From NCBI RefSeq assembly GCF_001684955.1, contig NZ_MAYF01000079.1:1-50407 (forward strand): a DNA stretch of 50,407 bases, written 5' to 3'. A program made the translations under genes and the position numbers. The first letter of the stretch is position 1. The number at the start of each line of letters is the position of its first letter. This document shows, one piece after another, positions 24,902 to 33,114 of this stretch. Source of the stretch: Chryseobacterium contaminans. Lineage in GTDB: Bacteria; Bacteroidota; Bacteroidia; Flavobacteriales; Weeksellaceae. Below the pieces are notes generated by a model. It was not told the DNA's origin. It saw only the letters and a list, made by a program, of their open reading frames with translations, and searched no databases.

Positions 24902-24917
24902 TTTATATTATTTTAAA

Positions 24918-24925
24918 CAAAAATA
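24918..24925 (-). promoter_or_regulatory. -7 box (TATTTTTG) of choice-of-anchor L paralogue 2
   Basis: The plus strand reads CAAAAATA, giving TATTTTTG on the coding strand, 17 bases from the ATG. Confidence 0.5.
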
Positions 24926-25027
24926 CTATTTTTTTTGATTGAAATTCAATTTAACATTATTTACATTATTACTAATTCAAATTTATTTATCGTAGAATAT
25001 CAACTTTATTTATTTTAATATCACAAA

Positions 25028-25055
25028 AAAAGACTGACAAAACAGTCAGTCTTTT
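25028..25055 (-). terminator. Terminator of choice-of-anchor L paralogue 3
   Basis: AAAAGACTGAC at 25028-25038 pairs perfectly with GTCAGTCTTTT at 25045-25055 across a six-base loop; A/T runs flank both sides. It lies 15 bases past the stop codon of the 786-residue paralogue. Confidence 0.87.
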
Positions 25056-25070
25056 AATTATCATTTTAAA

Positions 25071-27431
25071 TTATTCTATATTTTTAAGCAGGATCCAACC
25101 TGTTTTCACTGTTGGTAATTTGCTTGCAGGGTCTTCAAAGGTAACCTGATACCAGTATGATGAGGACGGCAGTCGTTTCCCCTGGAAAAAGCCATCCCAA
25201 TATGGCCTTACTTTTTCAGCCCTGAACACTTCTTTTCCGTAGCGGTCAAAGATCATCCCACTGAAATTCTTATATCCGATTATTCCTCTGAAATCAATAA
25301 TATCATTAATATTATCACCATTTGGAGTAATTACATTTTTCATCACAAAAGTAAAGTACTCAATAAAACCTACACAGCTTGTATTTTTCACTCTAACACG
25401 AATTGCGATGATTTCATTTTTAGGCACATTGGTAAACGTATTTGAAGTCTGCCATGTAAGCCCGTTATTCACAGAATATTCCAATATCCCATTACTAGGA
25501 TTACTTGCTGTAAGGATCATGGTTCCTCTGTCATTATAATTAACATTGATAATTTCAGGAACAATAGCTTTTATAACCTGTGTTTTAAATTCCTTAGAAC
25601 ATACTCCATTATTAATGGTTACTGTATATTCTCCTGGCTTATTCACTGAAATAGACTGTGTTTTTTCACCAGTATTCCATTCATATGTATATTCCGGACC
25701 CGCTCCTGCATCCAAAGTAATTCTGTCTCCTTCACAGATATGACCACCCTTTAATGTAGAAACAATAGCAGGTACAACTTCTATAGTTACTTCTGCAGGT
25801 TTTGCAGACTTACATCCCTGAGCTCCGATGGCATACACAGAATACGTTGTTGTTTTCGTTGGGCTTACCGTTCTTGTTCCATCTGTAACAGAAGCGGTAT
25901 CTTTCCATTCATAGGTTACTCCTCCAGTTGCTGTCATCAATACAGATTCTCCTACACAGATCTTCACTTTTGCAACATTAAGACCAGCAATCGGTGTTGC
26001 TTCCTTTTGCAGGGTTAATGTTGCCATTCTGCTACAAAACCCTCCATTCGTAACAAGAACATGCAATACCTGGCCATCTGTTCCGTCATAGGTAGTCGGA
26101 TTTTTAATATAGTTGTTATTTTGAGCCTGTGCATCTGTGAGTGTAGTATAAAAACGGGTTACTGCTCCCGGTGTTGTAGTAATCATTGGGATTGCAGTCT
26201 CTAAATTAAAAGTAGTAACGGTAGGAGTTGTACAAAGCTTAAGCACAGCATCCTGTACTGTAGGGCTTGTTCCTCCAATAACAGTAATTTTAGCTTCTCC
26301 CGGACACTGACTTCCAGGGACCATTACTTTTATGGAATACACTCCCGGCTCAGTGGCAATATATGCAATATTGGTTGCTCCTGGAATTAAAACTCCATCT
26401 TTATACCATTGGAAAGTCATCCCCGGAACCAGTTCCATATGAGCTTTTAAGGTCTTAGGGGTATTATCACACATATTGATGGTAGGAGGCAGATTTGCTC
26501 CGGTTTCATCTACAATTTTAACTCCGATATCAAATGATCCTCCTTCCAGGAAAACAGCAGAATCTAAGCTATGATCTTTAGCATCTGCAATAACCATTTT
26601 GAAATGATAAGTTTCTCCGGGAATTACAGTTGCAATTGCAGTCAAAGGAATAGTTTTCCCAGCATAATTGATTCCTAAATGCGGGACATTAATCCCTCCA
26701 AAATATGCTTCATTGATTGGGCCACAAGGAAAGTTAGGTCCTGTCGGAACAATATTCGTAGCGCTCACGGGCCCTGCACTTCCAGGTAAAACCGCTAAAT
26801 TAGTATAAGTAGGGTCTCCCACTTTTTTCAGTAAAAGGGCAAAAGCATCTGAGAAACCAGTACATGGATACCCGCCGGAATATTCCTCGGAAGCAAATAT
26901 ATAATTAAATCTTACCTGAGTAGAATTAGGAACAAAATCAAATTCAAGTGATACTGCATCTTTTAATTCTACAGTAGCGTTAGTGGCTGCAACAAGATCA
27001 GGATCACTCTCTGAACCCGTTTCTTTACTCATACTATCATTAAAGGCATTTCCTGCATCTTTTGCATAACCGGTAGTCAGTACAATTCCATCCTTAAAAG
27101 GGAAATTTGCAGTTCCTCTGTTGAAATACCCCCAAAATCTATTGGGATCAAAGATTGTATGATTAGGAGATACGGTAACGTTAGTAATATTTGCTGTTGT
27201 ACAGGTACTTCCTCCATTAATCAGAATATCTTTTACCAGCTGTTCCGGAAAGTAACCTGTTGCCGGATAGGGAGGTACATTTACATCTATAAAGTTTCCG
27301 GCTTTCAAACTTGCCCCTGTAGGTTTTATTTTTGCAGGCTTTCTGCTGGGACCAACCTGTGAGAATACAGAAGAAGAAGTCAGTAAAAAAGCCAAAAGAA
27401 AAAAGTAGTGTTTAAATCTATAATGCAACAT
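25071..27431 (-). CDS. Choice-of-anchor L surface protein with T9SS type B sorting domain (paralogue 3)
   Basis: Signal peptide MLHYRFKHYFFLLAFLLTSSSVFS. The choice-of-anchor L domain has LVKDILINGG, WGYFNRGTANFPFKDGIVLT, FNYIFASEEYSGGYPC and YHFKMVIADAKDHSLDSAVF. Middle modules are ICVGESVLMTATGGVTYEW and ICEGDRITLDAGAGPEYTYE. The final 90 residues, ITPNGDNINDIIDFRG to TGWILLKNIE, are the type B T9SS sorting domain. It has the same domain order as paralogue 1 and lacks the B modules of paralogue 2, so it may be near the ancestral form. Own promoter box and terminator. Exported surface protein; adhesion or gliding role is inferred. Confidence 0.9.
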   Translation of the reverse strand: MLHYRFKHYFFLLAFLLTSSSVFSQVGPSRKPAKIKPTGASLKAGNFIDVNVPPYPATGYFPEQLVKDILINGGSTCTTANITNVTVSPNHTIFDPNRFWGYFNRGTANFPFKDGIVLTTGYAKDAGNAFNDSMSKETGSESDPDLVAATNATVELKDAVSLEFDFVPNSTQVRFNYIFASEEYSGGYPCTGFSDAFALLLKKVGDPTYTNLAVLPGSAGPVSATNIVPTGPNFPCGPINEAYFGGINVPHLGINYAGKTIPLTAIATVIPGETYHFKMVIADAKDHSLDSAVFLEGGSFDIGVKIVDETGANLPPTINMCDNTPKTLKAHMELVPGMTFQWYKDGVLIPGATNIAYIATEPGVYSIKVMVPGSQCPGEAKITVIGGTSPTVQDAVLKLCTTPTVTTFNLETAIPMITTTPGAVTRFYTTLTDAQAQNNNYIKNPTTYDGTDGQVLHVLVTNGGFCSRMATLTLQKEATPIAGLNVAKVKICVGESVLMTATGGVTYEWKDTASVTDGTRTVSPTKTTTYSVYAIGAQGCKSAKPAEVTIEVVPAIVSTLKGGHICEGDRITLDAGAGPEYTYEWNTGEKTQSISVNKPGEYTVTINNGVCSKEFKTQVIKAIVPEIINVNYNDRGTMILTASNPSNGILEYSVNNGLTWQTSNTFTNVPKNEIIAIRVRVKNTSCVGFIEYFTFVMKNVITPNGDNINDIIDFRGIIGYKNFSGMIFDRYGKEVFRAEKVRPYWDGFFQGKRLPSSSYWYQVTFEDPASKLPTVKTGWILLKNIE

Positions 27432-27448
27432 TTTAATTTGATTTTGTT

Positions 27449-27456
27449 CAAATGTA
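27449..27456 (-). promoter_or_regulatory. -7 box (TACATTTG) of choice-of-anchor L paralogue 3
   Basis: The plus strand reads CAAATGTA, giving TACATTTG on the coding strand, 18 bases from the ATG. Confidence 0.5.
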
Positions 27457-27577
27457 GCAAAAATAACAATATCAAATCAGCATTCCAGACACTTATTATT
27501 CAATTTTACATAAAAATTCACAATAAATATATTTTATTTTTAAACTAATTGCAAATAAAAAGATATTCAATCATAAA

Positions 27578-27613
27578 AAAGCAGACCAATAAAATTGATC
27601 TGTCTTTCTATAT
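27578..27613 (-). terminator. Probable terminator of the rnz/TIGR02757/DUF1003 unit
   Basis: An imperfect hairpin pairs AAGCAGACCAAT with ATTGATCTGTCTT around AAA, inside A/T-rich flanks, downstream of the DUF1003 stop. It contains bulges, so it is weaker than others in the window. Confidence 0.5.
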
Positions 27614-27637
27614 TTTAGAATTTTTTTTGCTAATTCC

Positions 27638-28192
27638 CTATTCTTCTTTTTTTAGTTCGTCAATCTCATTCCTTAATTGAGCAATAATATCCTTTAAGGC
27701 TTTTATTTCATTTTTATTTGAATTCACATTGCTTTTCAGGATAACATTTTTGGCTTTTTCATTGTGATCTTCCTCATCTTCCTCATCATTAATTTCTTCT
27801 ATATCTTCCTGGATGTCTTCTATATCTTCATTAATCTCTTCAATATCCTCACTGATCTCCTCAATGTCTTCGCTGATTTCCTCGATATCTTCCTGAATAT
27901 CTTCAATATCTTCACTGATTTCTTCAATATCCTCCTGGATATCTTCAATTTTTTCGTGGCTTTTATTAACCGACATCTGAATGAAAATCGCCAGATAGAT
28001 AGCTTCCAGGGAAAGCACTGTGGTAAGGATCAGAAGCATTTTATCAAAATCCACAATGTTCAGCATCGGAAGAAGAAAGGAAGTAATAAACAACAAGGTG
28101 TGCACGATCAAGGATTGAATAGATCCTATCCATGAGGTTATACTGTCTGCTATTTTTTCCAGAACTTCTGTTTTTTCGTTATATTTTTTCAT
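27638..28192 (-). CDS. DUF1003-like membrane protein with acidic heptad-repeat coiled coil
   Basis: Residues 1-75 hold two membrane helices (SLIVHTLLFITSFLLPML and LTTVLSLEAIYLAIFIQMSV). The SLEAIYLAIFI segment after the second half matches DUF1003 membrane proteins. Residues 82-137 are eight heptads in tandem of the type IE[DE]I[QSN]ED, an almost perfect and very acidic coiled coil with Ile at a and d positions. After an EEDEEDHNEKAKN linker, a second coiled coil (IKALKDIIAQLRNEIDELKK) ends the protein. The DNA encoding the heptads is a 21-base tandem repeat (27782-27949), so heptad number may vary between strains. It starts 11 bases after the TIGR02757 gene, in the same transcript. The role is unknown; a membrane-anchored oligomeric spacer is an inference. 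Confidence 0.75.
   Translation of the reverse strand: MKKYNEKTEVLEKIADSITSWIGSIQSLIVHTLLFITSFLLPMLNIVDFDKMLLILTTVLSLEAIYLAIFIQMSVNKSHEKIEDIQEDIEEISEDIEDIQEDIEEISEDIEEISEDIEEINEDIEDIQEDIEEINDEEDEEDHNEKAKNVILKSNVNSNKNEIKALKDIIAQLRNEIDELKKEE
27782..27949 (-). repeat. 21-bp coding minisatellite (eight units)
   Basis: Eight units of 21 bases encode the heptads of the DUF1003-like protein. Units differ at a few codon positions (GAT-ATC-CAG-GAA versus variants), giving IEDIQED, IEEISED and IEEINED forms. Two pairs of alternating units suggest expansion in blocks of two. Confidence 0.85.
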
Positions 28193-28203
28193 CCTTTTAA
28201 TTT

Positions 28204-28974
28204 TTACAACAGTTCTTTGGTTACTCCTAATCCAAACAGGGCAAAATCATATTTTGCAGGATCTTTATCATCAAATTTCCTGATGGTAATATCCAATTCC
28301 TCCACTGTTTTCCAGTCATTCTGCGTCCTTTCCAGCAATCCCAGCTTTCTTGAGATATTTCCGGTATGTACATCTAACGGAATAGACAGGTATTTCTGAT
28401 CAATATCTTTCCAGATTCCAAAATCCACTCCCCGTTTGTCTTTACGCACCATCCATCTCAGAAACATAATAATTCTTTTGGCGGAAGAGTTCTTGTAAGG
28501 TGAACTGATATGTTTATGGCTTCTATGCTTTTCCTGTTCAAGAAAACCGCTTCTGAATCGTTCTATGGCATGCTGGAAATTGGTTTCAGATTCTTTTACT
28601 TTAAACAGTTCTTCCAGGCTTTCATTTTCTTGATAAACCCTATTGAACTGCTTGATAAAATAGGAAAAATCTTCTCCGTTAAAGGTCCTGTGAATGCTTT
28701 TATCCTGAATATCTTTCAAATCTTTTTCAGAGTAATTCATTACAAAATCGTAAGGAGAATTTCCCATAATATCCAGTATTTTATTGGCTGAGTTGATGAT
28801 AGATTTCCTGTTACCCCAGGAAATGGTTGCCGCCAAAAAACCTGCAATTTCAATATCCTGTTTTAATGAAAAACGATGCGGAATCTGTATCGGATCATTT
28901 TCTATAAAATCAGGAGCGTTATATTGGTCTGCCTTTTCATCCAGAAAGCTTCTAAGCTCTTCAAACTTCAACAT
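28204..28974 (-). CDS. TIGR02757 (DUF2400) family protein
   Basis: The protein of 256 residues matches the TIGR02757 family by segments IPHRFSLKQDIEIAGFLAAT, ISWGNRKSIINSANKILDIM, KRIIMFLRWMVRKDKRGVDF and ISRKLGLLERTQNDWKTVEE. The RWMVRKD and LDVHTG stretches recall helix-hairpin-helix DNA glycosylases of the HhH-GPD fold, but the family has no proven activity I know of. It starts six bases after the rnz stop and precedes the DUF1003 gene, forming a three-gene unit. Confidence 0.88.
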   Translation of the reverse strand: MLKFEELRSFLDEKADQYNAPDFIENDPIQIPHRFSLKQDIEIAGFLAATISWGNRKSIINSANKILDIMGNSPYDFVMNYSEKDLKDIQDKSIHRTFNGEDFSYFIKQFNRVYQENESLEELFKVKESETNFQHAIERFRSGFLEQEKHRSHKHISSPYKNSSAKRIIMFLRWMVRKDKRGVDFGIWKDIDQKYLSIPLDVHTGNISRKLGLLERTQNDWKTVEELDITIRKFDDKDPAKYDFALFGLGVTKELL

Positions 28975-28980
28975 ATTCTT

Positions 28981-29895
28981 TTAAATTTTTACACTTTCCA
29001 GAGCTTTTGGAAGGAATGAATTAGGGAAAATGTTTCTTGCTTCATCTGTAAACACCGTTAAATCTGCGTATCTGTTGGAGAAATGTCCAAGGATCAGTTT
29101 TCCTACCTGAGCTTTTTGTGCAATGGTTGCTGCTTCCAGGGCTGTGGTATGCCCGGTATAATCTGCCATTTCCTTCAGATCATGCAGGAAGGTAGATTCG
29201 TGATATAGAACCGTAGCATTTTTAATGATAGGAATAACACTTTCCAGATATCGGGTATCACTACAAAACGCATAAGATACGGATGGAGCCGGATCAGTAG
29301 TTAGCACTTCGTTTTTAAGGACATAACCATCGCTTAAGACAAAATCTTTTCCTGCTTTTATATTATGATAATCACATGATTCAATTTCGCTGTACTTCGC
29401 AATTTCCTTCATATTCAGATGTCTGTCTTTTGGTTTTTCTTTAAAAAGATACCCGTTACAGTAGATCCTGTGATCCAGAGGAATGGTATACACCTCTACT
29501 CTATTATCTTCATAGATCTTTTCTGAATAATCTTTATCTAATTCATGATAAACCACTTCAAAACCACGATGGGTTTCTGTAATCTGAAAAATAGTTTCCA
29601 GCATCTTTTTAATTCCTTTCGGACCATAAACATGCAATGGATTTTCTCTTCCCAAAAGGCGGAAAGAAGCAATAAGTCCGGGAAGTCCGAAACAATGGTC
29701 TCCGTGAAGGTGAGAAATAAAAATATGGTTAATTTTTGAAAATCTGGCTTTTGCTTTTCTCAGCTGTACCTGTGTTCCTTCTCCACAATCGATCAGAAAG
29801 TGTCTTTCTTCCATCTCCAGCAGTTGGGCTGTGGGCGAGGAATTGATGGTCGGAATCGCAGAATTAAAACCTAATATTGTTAAATAAGTACTCAA
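28981..29895 (-). CDS. rnz: Ribonuclease Z
   Basis: RNase Z is the metallo-beta-lactamase-fold endonuclease that trims tRNA 3' trailers. The zinc motif SHLHGDHCFGLPG supplies His62, His64, Asp66 and His67. Further signatures are FLIDCGEGTQVQL, FCSDTRY (metal Asp), HESTFL and LILGHFSNRY. I place the start at TTG 29893-29895, giving MSTYLTILGFNSAIP, because the only longer in-frame start, TTG at 29914-29916, lies inside a TACATTTG promoter box. Neither start has a Shine-Dalgarno site. Length 304 is typical. It is the first gene of the unit with TIGR02757 and DUF1003. Confidence 0.94.
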   Translation of the reverse strand: MSTYLTILGFNSAIPTINSSPTAQLLEMEERHFLIDCGEGTQVQLRKAKARFSKINHIFISHLHGDHCFGLPGLIASFRLLGRENPLHVYGPKGIKKMLETIFQITETHRGFEVVYHELDKDYSEKIYEDNRVEVYTIPLDHRIYCNGYLFKEKPKDRHLNMKEIAKYSEIESCDYHNIKAGKDFVLSDGYVLKNEVLTTDPAPSVSYAFCSDTRYLESVIPIIKNATVLYHESTFLHDLKEMADYTGHTTALEAATIAQKAQVGKLILGHFSNRYADLTVFTDEARNIFPNSFLPKALESVKI

Positions 29896-29913
29896 ATCAA
29901 TAGTTTCTTGTAA

Positions 29914-29921
29914 CAAATGTA
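29914..29921 (-). promoter_or_regulatory. -7 box (TACATTTG) of the rnz unit
   Basis: The plus strand reads CAAATGTA. On the coding strand it is TACATTTG, 18 bases before the chosen TTG start, the same distance seen for several other genes in this window. Confidence 0.5.
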
Positions 29922-30031
29922 CGACAGAATTTTTAAAACATATATTTTCCCTTTACATTTCAACAGGAAATGCATAAAAAAAACCACTTCTCCATAAAGG
30001 AAAAATGGCTTTTACTTATCTGTAATATTGG

Positions 30032-30604
30032 CTACTTTACTTTTAAAAAGTCCATAAACAGATCTAATGCCTGCTTACGGTGGCTGATCTTGTTTTTATC
30101 TGCTGGTTCCATTTCTGCAAAGGTTCTGTCATATCCTTCAGGAACAAAGATCGGGTCATATCCGAATCCTTTGAACCCTTTATTTTCAGTTAATAGATTT
30201 CCGTGAACTCTTCCTTCAAAATATTGTGCTCCATTTTCATCATAATAACATAAAACAGTAACAAAGTAAGCTTTTCTGTTTTCTATTCCCTGCATTTCCT
30301 CTAACACTTTTTCGATATTTTTAGCGAAATCGTGATCTCCTGCATAACGGGCAGAAAATATTCCCGGTCTTCCATCTAAAGACTCTACAACAAGTCCACT
30401 ATCATCACCCAAGCTAGGAACTCCTGTCTTTTCAAAGCAGTATTTGGCTTTAATAAGAGCATTGGCATGGAAAGAATCACCATCTTCAACAATTTCTTCG
30501 TGAATATTATAATCTGTAAGGCTTTTCACAATACAGTCATTCCCTAAAATCTGCTGAATCTCTTCTTTTTTATGCTCATTGTGGGTAGCTACCAATAATT
30601 CCAT
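30032..30604 (-). CDS. rdgB: RdgB/HAM1 non-canonical purine NTP pyrophosphatase
   Basis: The enzyme hydrolyses dITP, ITP and XTP to monophosphates, keeping deaminated purines out of DNA and RNA. Signature segments: MELLVATHNEHKKEEIQQIL at the N-terminus, SLGDDSGLVVESLDGRPGIF and SARYAG with the catalytic acidic residues, GFGYDPIFVPEGYDRTFAEM, and the C-terminal SHRKQAL. I chose the ATG giving MELLVATHN because family members start there; an ATG four codons earlier (MNIEMELL) is possible. It lies 41 bases after the CPBP protease gene and may be co-transcribed with it. Confidence 0.94.
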   Translation of the reverse strand: MELLVATHNEHKKEEIQQILGNDCIVKSLTDYNIHEEIVEDGDSFHANALIKAKYCFEKTGVPSLGDDSGLVVESLDGRPGIFSARYAGDHDFAKNIEKVLEEMQGIENRKAYFVTVLCYYDENGAQYFEGRVHGNLLTENKGFKGFGYDPIFVPEGYDRTFAEMEPADKNKISHRKQALDLFMDFLKVK

Positions 30605-30645
30605 TTCTATATTCATTTTCAATTTTACTTATTAACTGTGGCTGA

Positions 30646-31476
30646 TTACATTTCAGCGTAATGTACTTTATATTTCTTCATAAAAAGATAGTAGAATAAA
30701 GAAAAAAGTACAGCTCCTAAGGCTAAGATCAGCCATTCTGAAACATGAAACACTTTGGCAAAACTTTCATCTTTACCATATAGCACCAATAATGACAATG
30801 TAAGATTATTAAATGCATGCAGGAGTATCGGCATCAGTAAGGATTTTGTTTTATGATATACTAATCCAAGCACACATCCCAGCATCACAGCACTGATAAA
30901 CTGCCATGGATTTCCGTGAACAATTCCAAAAATAATGGATGCATATACAATAGCTTTCCACGGCTCTACCCCTTTATTTATGAGCCCTTTCTGAATAATC
31001 CCCCTGAAAATAATTTCTTCAAAAATAGGAGCCATAATTACCGTCATGATAATCATCACTACCGGATTATCTGTTAATGAGCTCATAAGCTGAGTAAAAT
31101 ATTCATAGAAGTCTCCGAAAAAAGGGCCTGTTGTAGGAATCAGCGTTGTTGTAAACTCTGAGATAAACATCATCCCGGCCATCATCGGAAAAATAAGAAG
31201 ATAAGTGGAAAAGTTAACAGAGGAAAGATTAAAATTAAGTTTCTTTTGGGTAGTCCTTCTCACAATAAAAAAATCGAAGAAAGCAATTGCAGTAACAAAT
31301 CCTACAGAATTGGCAACCATAAGAAACCAGTCTTTCAATTCAAGGTTTTCTTTGAAAACCACTTTCCAAAAGGTACTGAATAAAGACACAGCCATCGTTC
31401 CCACAAATAATCCAACCACTAAAGTAACAGCGCCCAGCCATGTGAAAGTAAACTTCGGATACCTGCTATTTTCCAT
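30646..31476 (-). CDS. CPBP family intramembrane metalloprotease
   Basis: This Abi/CAAX-protease-like membrane protein has about eight hydrophobic segments in 276 residues. The motifs that define the family are present: EEIIFRG (Glu153, Glu154, Arg158), FGIVHGNPWQF (His187) and LLHAFNNL (His220, Asn223). Members cleave membrane or prenylated substrates, or act in bacteriocin self-immunity; the target here is unknown. A promoter matching TTG-N20-TATCTTTG precedes it at 31505-31535, and the rdgB gene follows closely. Divergent from the paired membrane proteins at 31571. Confidence 0.9.
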   Translation of the reverse strand: MENSRYPKFTFTWLGAVTLVVGLFVGTMAVSLFSTFWKVVFKENLELKDWFLMVANSVGFVTAIAFFDFFIVRRTTQKKLNFNLSSVNFSTYLLIFPMMAGMMFISEFTTTLIPTTGPFFGDFYEYFTQLMSSLTDNPVVMIIMTVIMAPIFEEIIFRGIIQKGLINKGVEPWKAIVYASIIFGIVHGNPWQFISAVMLGCVLGLVYHKTKSLLMPILLHAFNNLTLSLLVLYGKDESFAKVFHVSEWLILALGAVLFSLFYYLFMKKYKVHYAEM

Positions 31477-31504
31477 TCTTTTTCTCTGTAAAAGTTTATG
31501 GAAA

Positions 31505-31535
31505 CAAAGATAATTTTTTTGAATGCCACAGGCAA
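31505..31535 (-). promoter_or_regulatory. Promoter of the CPBP protease/rdgB unit
   Basis: On the minus strand TATCTTTG (31505-31512) is preceded 20 bases upstream by GTTG (31533-31536 region), matching the flavobacterial TTG-N17-23-TAnnTTTG form. The ATG lies 28 bases downstream of the box. Confidence 0.55.
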
Positions 31536-31570
31536 CTAAAAAAGAAAATACTTAAATTAGCCTAATTGCC

Positions 31571-32293
31571 ATGAATATCACAAAAATAAATACAGAAATA
31601 CCTTTTCCCAGTCTTGAATCTAAAGTTAACGGGTCGGCTACTTCCCTTCTCCAGATCACATTCTTTGGATTATTCCTGCTCTTCTTCTGTCTTTTTGTTC
31701 TTGGCCCTGCTTATGGGATTTATAAAAGAGGATGGGAAGCTATGCTTTCGGCAACCTTAGTATGCTGGACCATTTCATTGTTGATTTTGATTCCCGTTAT
31801 CCGATATTATATTATTAAAAGAAAAAGGCTATCTAATAAAATTGTAGTGAATAACCTGGGACTTTTATTTTACAATTCAAAAAATGAAGTGACAGAACAG
31901 ATTTTATATGCTGAACTTCGTTCTTCAAAACAAAATTTTGACATTTATATGGTTACCCCGATAGGTTCAAGCATCAATCCTTTCCTGGAGGTCATCCTAC
32001 AACAAGAGAAAAAGGATAACGATATCAAACGTATTGATATGAATCTACCTCTGCATGTTGTAAAGAATAAAGTTGCATTATATGCCCATTTTATTCATGG
32101 AATTTCTGTTTTTCGCCCTGATTTAAAAATAGATCCAATGACTCTCAGAACTTTTTCTATTGATCCGAATACATGGGAAATTAACAGACGTAAAGGAATT
32201 TCACGGGGGAGCTGGCTTTTCATTTTAGCAGTGATTGTCGCTCTTGGTATCATTACAGGGCTTACATTTTTAATCATTGAAATTAAAAACTGA
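31571..32293 (+). CDS. Membrane protein of unknown function (tandem paralogue A)
   Basis: I do not recognise a named family. The 240-residue protein has two N-terminal membrane helices (ITFFGLFLLFFCLFVLGPAY and ATLVCWTISLLILIPVIRYY), a cytoplasmic or periplasmic domain of about 120 residues, and a C-terminal helix (SWLFILAVIVALGIITGLTF). The domain resembles a PH-like bacterial membrane protein: NLGLLFYNSKNEVTEQILYA is followed by a conserved FIHGISVFRPDLKIDPMTL. Its gene ends one base before the ATG of a paralogue with the same layout, so the two are almost certainly co-transcribed. Function unknown. Confidence 0.75.
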   Translation: MNITKINTEIPFPSLESKVNGSATSLLQITFFGLFLLFFCLFVLGPAYGIYKRGWEAMLSATLVCWTISLLILIPVIRYYIIKRKRLSNKIVVNNLGLLFYNSKNEVTEQILYAELRSSKQNFDIYMVTPIGSSINPFLEVILQQEKKDNDIKRIDMNLPLHVVKNKVALYAHFIHGISVFRPDLKIDPMTLRTFSIDPNTWEINRRKGISRGSWLFILAVIVALGIITGLTFLIIEIKN

Positions 32294-32294
32294 T

Positions 32295-32993
32295 ATGACA
32301 GAGAAATTCCAGACCGTTGTCTCTAAAGTTAATAAGCCCATTACTTATCTTCTGACGGGAATGTTGTGGCTGGTCATCATCATTATTGTGACCGTCATGG
32401 GAGTAATTTCCGAAAATATGTATAGTCATTTCAGACGCTATATAGAAGATGATCTCAGTACTTTTTTCATTCTTATTTTTGCCCAGCTTCTATTACTATT
32501 TTGCGGTATAGCTCTGGTAATGTCTTTGACTTATCGAAAAAAAGAAAAGATCCGGAAAGCTGTTATTGATGAAAAAGGAGTTACTTTTTACAACAGTGAA
32601 GACCATGTAGTTCATACCATTTTGTATAGTGAACTCCAGCAGTCTAAGCAGTCATTAAGTGATGCCTCTATGCATACAACAACAGGAAGACATTCTAAAT
32701 CCTATCTGAAAATTTATCTTAAAAATAAAACAGGTGACATTGTATTAACCAATATAAATTTCAATTTTGAGTATGTTATCCTGAGTAATCAGTTTGAAAT
32801 GTACCGTCAGTTTTTAAGAGGAATCCAATGTTTTCGTCCAGATCTGACGATAAGCCGGCAGACTATTGAAGAGTACCATCTCACACCAGGCTTCCCCCCA
32901 GTAAAAAACTTTGAAGCATTTGAATATATTATAGCCGGGTTCTTTACGCTTACTATTCTTGGATTAATTTATACTATTTCGTTGCTGTTTTAA
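32295..32993 (+). CDS. Membrane protein of unknown function (tandem paralogue B)
   Basis: The ATG at 32295 follows the TGA of the upstream paralogue by one base; the in-frame TTG inside the previous gene is less likely. The 232-residue protein repeats the same plan: two N-terminal helices (LTGMLWLVIIIIVTVMGVIS and FFILIFAQLLLLFCGIALVM), a middle domain, and a C-terminal helix (YIIAGFFTLTILGLIYTISL). Shared landmarks with its neighbour are GVTFYNSEDHVVHTILYSEL versus GLLFYNSKNEVTEQILYAEL, and RGIQCFRPDLTI versus HGISVFRPDLKI. They may form a hetero-oligomer. Function unknown. Confidence 0.75.
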   Translation: MTEKFQTVVSKVNKPITYLLTGMLWLVIIIIVTVMGVISENMYSHFRRYIEDDLSTFFILIFAQLLLLFCGIALVMSLTYRKKEKIRKAVIDEKGVTFYNSEDHVVHTILYSELQQSKQSLSDASMHTTTGRHSKSYLKIYLKNKTGDIVLTNINFNFEYVILSNQFEMYRQFLRGIQCFRPDLTISRQTIEEYHLTPGFPPVKNFEAFEYIIAGFFTLTILGLIYTISLLF

Positions 32994-33065
32994 ATTTCTA
33001 TTTAAAGATAATGATATCTTTCACTACATTATCATAGCATCCGGGCCATATTGTATGAATTTAAA

Positions 33066-33097
33066 TTTGAAAACCTCGTAAAAAATCACGATTTTTG
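33066..33097 (+). promoter_or_regulatory. Promoter of prfC (TTTG-N20-GATTTTTG)
   Basis: TTTG at 33066-33069 is separated by 20 bases from GATTTTTG at 33090-33097, which differs from TAnnTTTG in one position. The box ends 17 bases before the prfC ATG. Confidence 0.5.
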
Positions 33098-33114
33098 CAA
33101 CTTCAAAATACGAT

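Noticed and set aside
27764..28135. Plus-strand open frame of 123 codons with a repetitive hydrophobic peptide
   Set aside because: It is the antisense translation of the 21-bp minisatellite, which gives FLIFLIINFFYIFLDVF-like repeats as an artefact.
30605..30622. Earlier TTG start for rdgB
   Set aside because: It would add six residues before the conserved MELLVATHN start, with no ribosome site.
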